DNA of 64,000 nucleotides from Sorex araneus (lineage: Eukaryota; Chordata; Mammalia; Eulipotyphla; Soricidae): NCBI RefSeq assembly GCF_027595985.1, contig NC_073305.1, positions 82,369,126 to 82,433,125 on the forward strand, written 5' to 3'. Shown piece after piece: positions 43,695 to 55,600 of the stretch (the first letter of the stretch is position 1; the number at the start of each line of letters is the position of its first letter). The position numbers were made by a program, and so were the translations under genes. The notes below the pieces were generated by a model. The model had not been told where the DNA came from and did no database searches. It saw only the letters and a program-made list of their open reading frames with translations.

Positions 43695-46600
43695 GTAAGT
43701 GTCTGACTCTTATAAGGACCAAACTTACTGTGACTCTTGATCCATGAGAGAGGCCCCATCAGTTCTCAATGACTAGACTGATGATAAACAACTCATGTCA
43801 CTTAAAATCAATTTCCAAATCATTACAATGCTACTCTTTTAGAAACAAAGCAATTTTCTAAGGAAGAGAACAAAGCAAAGGTGAGAGGCTTCTAGGACTT
43901 TCAATGGTATGGTTGCAAGATGCAGTATTATAATAGAAAAATAACTACAAACTAGTGTACAGTATTATAATAGAAAAATAACTACAAACTAGTGAGAACC
44001 TGGATGGGGAGTGTTTGAGAAGAGAGTCAACTACTGGCTTAGCCATCAAATAATTTAGGGTTGGACCTTAATTTTGCTGCTTGTTAGTTACCCGTGCGTA
44101 TTGAATATGCCAAAAACAGTAACAATAAGTCTCTCAATGAGAGATGTTACTGGTGCCCGCTCGAACAAATAGATGAGCAATGGGATGACAATTTAGTTGC
44201 CCAAATTGCTTTTTTCCTAACACAATTTTTATGTGTCACTGATAAAATAAAATTTTTATTTAATTATAATTTTTTTTGTTTTTGTTTATGGGCCAGACCT
44301 GGTGATGCTCAGGGGTTATTCCTGACTCTGCACTAAGGAATTATTCCTGGCATTGATCAGGGCTGTGTGCAAGGCAAATACCCTACCTGTTATCAAATAA
44401 TACTATATATATACTGTTATACTATTTTTCCAGTCCCAGTGGCTTTTTTTAGATCATCTTTACCAAATATCATGACTACAAATGAGTTAACTATTCTATT
44501 ACTGGTTTTCAATGATTATTCCTACTATCTGTTAGTTACTTCCTCTCTGAGGATGGGTGATATCCAGTTGGCAGTAGTAGTTCTATTTCTGTTACTGTTC
44601 ATGCAGGCAGAGAATAGCGTGGTGCTCTAACATTGCTTAGTCTTTTGGGGTTCTTGCTGAGCACTTCCAAACACAACCTGCTGTTTTGAAGTTCAGAGCC
44701 CAGTGACCACTGTGAAGATTCTAGAACTCATAGATCAGAGTGTGTTCTCTGCTTGTACTGACACTTAGGCTTCTTTCCACCTGTTCCTGTGAATCAACAC
44801 AGGGACCTACTGTAACTTTCTTTCTTGTCTGAACCCAGTTTCTCTTTTTATTCCCATTGAATCTCTAAACTGAGATGAGAGAGGAGAATCCCACAGTAAA
44901 AGAGACTCTGAAAATTTATGTTTTATAGGATGGAGATAAACTTTACCATCCTGGAGGAAAGCACAAAACTGAAAGGAATCAAGGTATGTGTCCACAGTAT
45001 ATAACCTTTCATTTGGAGATTTAGCAGGCCAAAGAGAGGTCACTGCTCTTGCAAGCATATCCTCAGATGATATGCTTTCAGACAAACAACAGTTGCTAAT
45101 ACATTCTTCATGTTTACAGTATTGACAGATTTCCTTGCAGTTATCTATAGCATAATCAATAAGTAAGTTAGCAAATATTTACATGTGATGTAGAAGAATA
45201 GGCAAGAGTTCATTTTAAAACCCAAAAGTAAAATATCTTTGCTCCTCTGAGCTAATAAGAGGCAAAAGAAGAATGAGGAAAAGATTCCTTCATTTCTTCA
45301 TTCCCTTAATTCAAAGGTATTTTCAGGAAGCTTACTTCGATTTAATACTCGGGTGCTGAGAGGTCTTTGAAAATGAAAGATAGGGATTGTGAGGACAAGA
45401 CAGCTCACACTCAGGAGGGAGAGATACACAATGGAGGTAAGATAGTGATATTGATGCTGATAGTGATATTCTCACCCAAAGAGTAGAAATTACTGAATTC
45501 TGTACACTCATATTCAAGTATAGTTTAGGTGCTAAATGTATCTGATATTTGGTGGCAAGTACATCCATAGATGTAGAATTGAGAAAGTGAAAAGAAAGAA
45601 AGATATTTGACATCAATTCAGGAACACTAACCAAGTGTTGTACAAGATTCTGTCTCTAAATGTTTGTATTAACATTATGGTATCATCTCCAAGCTATATG
45701 GATGGACAAAGCTATCTGGATGAGAAGCATTCAGCTTAAATAACTTGCCCAAAATTGATACACTTGGATAGATATCAAAGAAAGATACAAACCAGCTTAC
45801 TTCTGTTCTCTAAATGGAGTCCTCCACTGAGCTGTGAAATACATATACAGGGTGCATCCATGACTTTTAGCCTGGTCATTTCATTTTATTGACATCAACA
45901 ACTTAATAACTTTTACATTATCCATTTCTTTCCATTCCACTATCCTAAGGCAAGTCTTTCTGGGAATATTTAAATAAATTTACTCTTGTGGAGTCAACTT
46001 ACTCTACCCATGGACCAAATTAAGTCTGCCACAAGCTTTTATAAAGTTTTACTGGTATTCTGTCATTTCTGTTCATGAACATATTCCCTTCAACTGCTTT
46101 TGTGTTGTATAGGCAGAGTTAAGCAGTTTCAATAAAGATTGTATGGCACAAAACTTAAATTGTTTACTCATTGGCTAGAGTTGTCATAGTTAGCAAATGA
46201 AAATCTCGGATGCCTGATTAAATTTCATTTAAAGAATACTTTTTCTTGGGTCATTGAAATTTTTTCAATGGATCATTGAAAAATTATTTGTTGTTCATTT
46301 GAAATATTTCAGTTGATCCTCATTATTTATGAACACTCTATTTGTAAATTCTAATACTCATTGAAATTTGTTTGTACTCTCCAAATCAATACAGTGTTTT
46401 CTCTCTCCATCATTCATAGTAATGCACAGAACATCAAAATAAGTGAGGTGCATATTTCCAGCTTGCGCTGCACAAAGTGGGACTCTGTAAAAGGAAGGTT
46501 TCTGAATGTGCAGCAACCAGACATTAATTAAAAAACAACCTCACAGTAAACTGGAAGTATTTGACAGCTCTTTCCTGTTGCATTTCCTGGGACATTAGGG

Positions 46601-49600
46601 TTTCCAGTGGAAATTTTTTTTTTTTTTTTGCTTTTTGGGTCACACCTGGCGATGCACAGGGGTTACTCCTGGCTCTGCACTCAGGAATTACTCCTGGCGG
46701 TGCTCAGGGGACCATATGGGATGCTGGGATTTGAACCCGGGTCGGCCGCGTGCAAGGCAAACGCCCTACCCGCTATGCTATCACTCCAGCCCCTCCAGTG
46801 GAAATTTTTAAGAGGCCTTGCTCTAATGTAACCAAGTATTCTTCTGGTGGCCTATGTAGTATCATTTGTTTTTCTTTTTTTTGTTCTATTTTATTGGGTA
46901 TTTTGCTGGTTATAATGACCTCGAAGTGTAATGGTGAAGTGCAGACTCTGATGATGATGAGACTCTGATGTGCCTTATGCAGAAAGCACATGTGTTAGAA
47001 AAATTTTGCTCCCAATCTGTCATGAGTTATAGGGCTGCTGAGAATATTGGCCATGGGTTTATGTTAATGAGGCAATGGTAAGTATTGACTAAGCACTCTT
47101 TAAATAGAATCACTTATAAAATAGACATAAAGTAGACATATTGACCTCTTGGTGAAAATGAACAGAAACCTGCAGGAATGTAACTTTTCATATTTCTCCA
47201 AGGAGAGATGTTACTGTATTTTCTAGTATGGTATTTGTGGTGATTTTTATGTAACACAATTGCTGTGAAGAATAACAATCGACTTTGATAGTAAAATGAG
47301 CATTTAACTGGATTTCCTATATTTTATTTTGCAACTTTACTAATCTGGTCCTCTTCATAAAAGCTTACAGATTGTAGTAAATTTAGGTTGCATTCTATAC
47401 TATTGCTAATAACCTTTCAAAAACAAATCCAAGCATATTTTATGGTAATATATAATTAGCACAACACTTGAGCTCATTCATGACAGCCACAATTAATTTC
47501 CATTCTCATCTTTTTTCACCTTCTCTTCGGAGACATTAAAGTCAGAGACTTTTCTGAATTGCCCCTGTCCTTGTACTGTCACTCTGCCTAGATGTCAGTA
47601 ACACACTGCCTGTCTACTAGGTCTTACTTGTTGAGGACCCTGTTCAAGGTCATGTCCTCTGGGACTTAAACACTTGACCTTATGAACCTAATGACTCATT
47701 CCAACTCTTAGAATGAATTTACTAACCTTAGCCAATGTCAGAGAAGAGAAATGCTAATTAAGCTATTACTGTTCCTTCTCTTTCTTCCCTCCTTTCTTTC
47801 CAGAGAAATGCCTTGGACCTTGTATTGTGTCTTCTAACTGCAGCGAGCCCTGCACTCAGCAGTTTCGTGGCAAAATAGAATTTGTATGTAATCAACACAA
47901 ATGGCAAAAATCAATTGAAACATGTACGAGCCTCTCTGTGGAAGCACTATTTAAGGTGATATATCTGCATTATTAATGATCAAATGCAGCCAATCTCCAG
48001 GTGGTAGGAGAGGCTTTTTCTTTTCAGTTTGTTCAGTCTGACAATGTTTTAGATCTGGACGTAGGGAACCTACAGAATGAGTTTCAGCTTTCTTTCTGCC
48101 TCACTTAATGGCTCAGGTATGTTCTTACTTCCAGTTCATGGATCCCTCTCAAAATACTTGCTCACAAAAAAATCTGATACTCATTTTGTAAGCAGAACAT
48201 GTTTAGTGGTTAAATTTTAGTTTTAAAGATAGATTTGAAGCCTCTTGGACAAATCAGTTGATCAACTAAATGTGTTTCATTTGATATCTTTTTCTAAACC
48301 TTTCAGTCACATGACCAAAAGAAAGGAACAGAAATTCAATGAATACAACAAATCTCAGTTAAGATAAAGTATTCCATAGTGTGTTCTTTGACTAGTAACG
48401 ATTCGCACCTGTCTTTTATTCAGTCCTGGAGAAGCACATTAATGTTTGCATCTCTTGAAGTTTTAACTGAGATTTTATAAAGGAATTTCTGATTAGCAAA
48501 CATAATCTGGAACCTCTAATGAACTGAATTAATTGGATTTATAATTGAAGTAATGATTGTCTCAATTCATTTTAAGTCATTCTGAGATCCTAGGTTAACA
48601 AATAAGGACACAAAGAGATAATTTATTATTTGTTTGTTTCTTGGGGGCACACCGGGTGGTACTCAGAGCTTACTTGTGGATCTGTGCTCAGGGATCACTC
48701 CTGGCAGGAATCAGAGACCCAGTTGGGTGCTGGAGATTGAAAATACGCCAGCTGTGTCCAAAACAAACACTCTACCCTCTGTACTATCTCTCCAGCCCAC
48801 AAACAAATGATTTCTAACTGCTTGGTTCTAAACTCTCTGTTATTGCAATTCCTTACCATATTTACCAGCCTACTTGCCAACACTACCTCTGAAATTCCAC
48901 ATGGTTCCTGTTGGAAAAACAAATAAACAAGCAAAAAGAACTTTGAAAGGGACTTGGAAGAGTGCTAAAAGGGTTTGAGCAGATGCTTCGCATGCAGGAG
49001 TCCTGGTTGAATTCCCAGTACCATATAGTCCAGAATACTACCAGGGGCCCCTCCCATGCTCAGTAGTAAGTCGGGAATAGCTCCCAAATACTACTGGGTG
49101 TGGGCTGCAAACAAAAAAGGAATGCTACCAGCAAAACACATGAAAAATACTCACTTGATATAATCAGACATATTTTTGTATCTAGAATTTCCCCACAACT
49201 CTGGGGAAAACTCTTGGAAATGTACTTCAGTTAAAATTGCCATTCTGGGGGCTGGAGTGATATCACAGTGGGTAGGGCATTTGCCTTGCACGCGGCCTAC
49301 CCGGGTTCGAATCCCAGCATCCCATATAGTTCCCTGAGCACGGCCAGGGGTAATTCCTGAGTGCAAAGCCAGGAGTAACCCCTGTGCATCGCCAGGTGTG
49401 ACCCAAAACGGAAAAAAAAATTGCCATTCTGAAAGTAAATTCCAACAGAACATATACTTTGATCTCTGTGAGAATTTTGATGGAATCTTCTGACATCAGA
49501 AGATAGCGCCAGACTTACCCTTTCTATACAGCTTAGCATCCAAATCCCTCTCTGAAAGCCATTTTCCATTCTGCCGGTTTACACCCCGGGAAGTAATGGT

Positions 49601-52600
49601 GCCTTTAATTCCCTCCATCTGACCCATTAGGTGCTTAACCATCTTCGACACATCTTTTTAAAAACAGGACACTAGTATTGCATCACGCCTTTCTGTAGCA
49701 GCGTCATCATCATCGATACCTCTGCATGTTCTTGACTTCCGAGCTCCAGAATCTGTCACGGATCTCGTGCAAGGACTCCGCAAGTACTGCCCACTTGATT
49801 ATTCTTGTATAACTAATAATGTGAAGTCATCAGAAGCTACATCTGGAAATATTGCATTTATAGTGGAGCTATTAAAAAATATTTCTACAAGTTTATCTGA
49901 TAGTGTGACCAGAGAAAAAATGAAGGTACTTTTTGTTTATTTCATTTAAAAACTGGGGATCCTTTTATCCCCAAATCTTGTAGTGCAGCTTCAAATGTTC
50001 TTTTCTGTTTGATTATTTTGGGGGTCACATCTGGTGAAGCTCAGGGATTACTCTTGGCTCTGTACTCAGAAATTACTCCTGGCTCTGTACTCAGGGATTA
50101 CTCCTGGTAGTGCTCAGGAGACCATATGGGATGCTGGGGATTGTACCCAGATTGGCCATGTGCAAGGCAAACTCCTTACTCACTGTACTATTGTTTCGGC
50201 CCCTCAAATGTACTTTTTAGACTAAACTATGCTACAAAAACAACAGAACACAGCCAGAATTTCATTTCAATCAGGCATAAGGATTCCTTCTAGTTTGTGG
50301 AAGTTTTGAGAAGTCACAGTAATTTTTATATGTATTTTTATATTTTCAAGAACACATCACACAAAGAGCTGTCAGGAAAAGTGTGGTATACTGGGGTTTC
50401 TAAAATTTCATTCTGTAGAACATAATTCTGAGGCATCTAACAGAGGAAAATTCTTTAAAAGGGAGCTCAGAAGAACAACAAATTGGGAATTTCTCATTCA
50501 ATAAATTAATCTGCTTTCCTACTGGCAGAAAGCTCAGAACTTTGAGTATGTTACTACACTCTCATATAAGAAGGAGGTATGAGATATGGTATGCAGTATT
50601 TTTAAAATTTAGGATAGCATTAAATTTACCCCTAACCCTTTCCATTAAACAATCATTAAAAGCTCATGGACAACTTAGGGTCTACAAGTTACAGTTTAGA
50701 AATGCCTCCCGAACACATGAAAAAGCATAGATTTGCCTTATTCTGATACTTTCTGTTTTATTTCATTTATTAGTTTTATCATCCTTTTACTCTTCTCCAA
50801 TCTCTGAAGGCTTATTAGTATGACTCTAATAAAAAATGAGTTTATAGAAATTTGTATCAAATCAATGATCTGTGATCATTGGATATTTAGAAAATTCATA
50901 TTCTAGAAATAAACTTTGTACAAAAATGACTTATTGTAAATCTTTTGTATAATATCCACTATTTTTTAAATAATTTTAGGGCTATAGCAAAATTGCCAAC
51001 CACATCCTCAATCCAGAGGCTATTTCAAATTGGGCTTTTGTTCCTGACAAAAAGGCCAGCTCAGATCTGCTGAACTCAGTGAATTATTTTGCAAAGCACC
51101 TCCACATCCGCAACGAATCTGAGGATATCGTGGATGAACTTTTCATTCAGACAAAAGGGTTTCGCATCCCCCATAACACCTCAGAGAAACGTTTCAATTT
51201 CTCCATGAATGTAAACAACATCACAAGGGCCGTCTCAGGAATGATCGAAATTCCCAGGCAAGAGCTGTGGAAGCTGCCATTGAACGCATCGCAAGTCATC
51301 ACCATAGCGTTTCCCACCCTGGGGGCTATTCTGACAGAAGCTCATGTGCAAAATGAGACTCCTCCCAAGGCCGTGAATGGCCTGGTCCTTTCATTGATTG
51401 TGCCAGAAAGATTGAAGCAAGTCTTACTCACCTTTGAGAAGATTAATAAATCCAGGAATGCAAGGGCTCAGTGTGTGGGCTGGCACTCCAGTAAAAGAAG
51501 GTGGGAGGAGAAGGCGTGTGAAACCATGTTGGATATCAAGAACCAAGTGAAATGCCGGTGTAACCACACCTACACACTAATGTCATTTTCTATCCTCATG
51601 TCTCCTAAACTTATAGAAGACAAAGTCCTGGACTACGTTACCTGCATCGGGCTTGGCATCTCCATCCTTAGCTTGATGCTGTGCCTGATCATTGAAGCCA
51701 TGGTGTGGTCCCGGGTGGTGGTGACAGAGATATCATACATGCGTCATGTGTGCATCGTGAACATAGCTGTGTCTCTCCTGACGGCCAATGTATGCTTCAT
51801 TGTCGCCTCTAATTTTAATAAAGAGGCCCGGGACTCCAACTGGTGTGTGGCGATGACATTTTTCAGCCACTTTTTCTACCTCTCTCTGTTTTTCTGGATG
51901 CTCTTCAAAGCTCTGCTCATTATTTATGGGATATTGGTTGTTTTCCGTAGGATGATGAAATCCCGCATGATGACCATTGGCTTTACCATTGGGTATGGGT
52001 GCCCTCTGGTCATTGCTGTCACCACAGTTGCTGTCACAGTGCCTGGGAAAGGCTATATGAGACCTGATGTTTGTTGGCTCAACTGGGACAACACCAAAGC
52101 CCTTTTGGCATTTGCTGTTCCAGCCTTGGTCATTGTGGCTGTGAATCTGGTTGTGGTTTTTGTTGTTGCTGTCAACACTCAGAGGCCCTCAATTGGCAGT
52201 TCCAAGTCTCAGGACATGACCATAATTATGAGGATCAGCAAAAACATTGTCATCCTCACCCCATTACTGGGACTGACATGGGGTTTTGGAATAGCCACCC
52301 TCATAAAAGACACACCCTTGATTTTCCATATAATCTTTTCCGTGCTCAACGCCTTTCAGGTAAGTTCCAAGGATAATTTATCAATGAATAAATATTTAAA
52401 AAATTTAGTTATAAATTATTTTATAAATAGTATGAAACACAACAAATTATAAAATATAAATAAATAAATAATAAATAAATATAAACTATAGAAAATATTT
52501 TATAAATATTATGAAGTATAAAATGCATAAAGTAACTTTAAAATTCTGGCTGTGCTAAACAAAAAAGCCTGTGATTTAAAAATACAGAATGTAATGTGGT

Positions 52601-55600
52601 CCTCCCATTTTATTCCATAGTTTAGAACTCTTTAGCTGTGACTTTTCTCACCTTCTATGTATAAAGTTAGATTTAGCTGACCAGACTATTTGAGTAGGAA
52701 TATCTTTTCTCTTCACAGACCTATTATCTAATGTCACAAAGCAGACTTTTGCTAAAGAGAGGATCATCTTTAGTTAGGAGGCTCACATCTCCACACTCAA
52801 GTTATGCTTCAAAGAAAGCACACTTCTAATCTTCTTTCAAGGAATTTGGAAACTTGGTAAAATAATAGTCATTTTCCACAATGAGAGGAGTTAGTTCCTT
52901 TCCTTTACTGTGGATGCTAACCCATCAGGAGTTCTGATGGTTGTTAGTCCCTGTGAAACAAATGGAGTTCTTGGCCCAGAGAGATAGTACAGCGGGTAGG
53001 ATGTTTGCTTTGCACACCGCTGACCTGGGTTCAATCCCTGGAATCCTATATGGTCCCCCCCACACTTCCAGGAGTAATTCCTGAGTGCAGAGCCAGGGGT
53101 AACCCCTGAGTATCACTGGGTGTGACCCAAAAAGCAAAAAAGAAAAAAAATGGAGTTGTTATTTGTAGAAACAGATCTTGCTACATGTTTTCTGATCTTG
53201 AGAACATCACTCTTCTCTGGCCAATGTTAATTCAAATAGTCTCCATTGTATTTTCTTGCGCTGATATATCCCACTGGACAAGATGATCCCTCTAGCAGTT
53301 GTTTTACTTCATTCTGGGGACTAAGGATGTACTTCTGGGAAACTATCACCAACCAGACTCTCTTCATACATTAGAGAAATTGAAAGTTTGGCATCATCAT
53401 AATCTTCATCCTGTTTTTATTATATATTTATTTATTTATTTAGATTTTGGGGTCACACCTAGTGATGTTCAGGGGTCACTCCTAGCCCTGCACTCAGGAA
53501 TTACTCCTGCTAATGCTTGGGGGACCATATGGGATGCCGGGGATTGAACCCAGGTTGGCTGCATGCAAGGCAAATGCCCTACCCAACTGTACTATTACTT
53601 CAGCCCCTTCATCATGTTTTTAATCAGGGGTTGGAAACCCATGACCTAGTGCCTGATTGGAATATAGCCATACTAATTCATTTATATTTTTCCCCACAGC
53701 TGCTTTTGAACTATGATGACAAAGTTGAGTCATAGTAAACTAAAGTCTTACAAACTTAAAGCATAATCTATTCACACAAAATAATTTTCAGAAAAAGTCA
53801 GAAAATCAGCAGCTTGTCACAATTCTTCTGTTTTAAAATGCTCTATGAAGTAGACTTTAAAAAGATGCCAACTCAGATAAAAGTTCTCATGATGCTTTAA
53901 TAATTCTGGAAAGCATTTTCTTTCAGTTTTTTTCTTGTATTGCTTTAAAGAGAAACCCTTGACTTAAGGTTTTTTTCAGAAATCAAAATCTCTTAGGCTC
54001 ACATAAAATCTCCACAACTCTCATTGTGAATTGGTGATGAATGATTTCATCCTATTCTTACTTTTCAACTTAATTAACTAGAAAATTATATTCTAGATGG
54101 TTTTTCTTTTTTTAGTTTCTGGAGCGATAGCACAGTGGGTAGGGCATTTGCCTTGCATGTGGCTGACCTGGGTTTGATTTCTCCATCCCTCTCAGACAGC
54201 CTTGAAAGCTACGGAAAGTATCCCACCCGCATGGCAGAGCCTGGCAAGCTACCTGTGGCATATTCGATATGCCAAAAACAGTAACAACAAGTCTCACAAT
54301 GGAGATGTTACTGGTACCCGATTGAGTAAATCAATAAACAACCAGAACAGTGCTACAGTGCTACAGTTTCTGTAATGTTAAAACACATTTTGCTGCATAC
54401 ACTCCAATTTCCTTAGCATGGTTTCAATGTGACTTACATTTTAAAGTTATGCACTTTGTCAGATTATGCTACTTCACCATAAAACTGTGTCACTGTAGCA
54501 CTGTCCTCCAGTGCTCATCAACTTGCTCTAGCAGGCACTAGTAATGTCTCCATTGTGAGTCTTGTTGTTACTGTTTTTGGCATATTGAATATGCCATGGG
54601 AGCGATAGCACCATAAAACTATTCTTAAAAATCCAATCCCTCCACATTAACATTGACTTGTCAATTATTGTAACATCATAGGGGACCAAATCATTTAAGC
54701 TTGCAATGACTCTGATACTACCATCCTGTATGTATACCTCTATAGTGTAGAAGCTTCTTTCGAGTTCAGAGGCCCAGGTTGCCTTTTCTTGTCTTTTTTA
54801 TACCAACCAAAAGTTGACTACTACATCTAATTTCTCAAGACATTATCCATGATTGTGACTTTGAGTGACATGGTCCCATGTCACATGTTCTACTATCATG
54901 AATAAAAATGGAAAGTTTCATGAAGGTGATACACTAAAAAGAAAAAGTTGTCAGTCCATTTTTATCTGAATCTATAGAAAGTGAAGTTTCTAATGTCTGA
55001 CACCTTGTCTTAGAAAACACCTAGAAGAGTTTTATGAAGGTTATGGTTGGAGTGTTGTCTGCAAAAAATGTCCCTCATGCTTCTGTTGAATTTTGCTGCA
55101 GGGGTTCTTCATTCTGCTATTTGGAACGATTATGGACCACAAGGTAATTTGAATGAATTTGTATCATTACCATAACTGATCTTCCCATGACCTAGGGCGA
55201 AGAATGAGGATGAAGAAACTTAGATTAGAAAATTTGCTTGAGAAGAGTAGAGATGTGAGGATGGTCAGGGCTCTGTCTGTGAGCAGGAAAGGAAAGAGAA
55301 ATCCTCTTTAATTTCTGGACTTTGTCAACAGGAGCCTGCATTTAGGGAAAAGAATAAAAATATTTAGCACAATTTTAATCTTAAACCTGCATCTATCCAT
55401 AATTTTACCTCATTCATTCAAGTCAGTTTTTTGGAAGGGGACTTAGGGACACACCCAGCAGTGCTCAGGGATTATTCCTGGGGGGGGTGATTCCATATGG
55501 GAGACCATATGGGATGTCAGTGCTTGAACCCTGGTCACCTACCTGCATGCAATAAAAGTGCTTTACCTGTTGTACTATTTCTCCAGCCCCCTTCTTGCAG

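Larger units (their letters stand above)
43695..44928 (+). other. ADGRF4 intron 1
   Basis: 1.2 kb with a 37-bp tandem duplication, a 5'-truncated type B SINE and a type A SINE. Nothing recognised at 44440-44928. Confidence 0.65.
47956..49667 (+). other. ADGRF4 intron 3
   Basis: 1.7 kb with three type A SINEs. Nothing recognised at 47960-48630 or 49435-49667. Confidence 0.65.
52360..55101 (+). other. ADGRF4 intron 5
   Basis: 2.7 kb. Starts with an AT-rich (AAAT)n-like stretch (52430-52520), then carries two type A SINEs, a type B SINE and a short rearranged type B piece. Nothing recognised at 52530-52955, 53625-54110 or 54625-55101. Confidence 0.65.
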
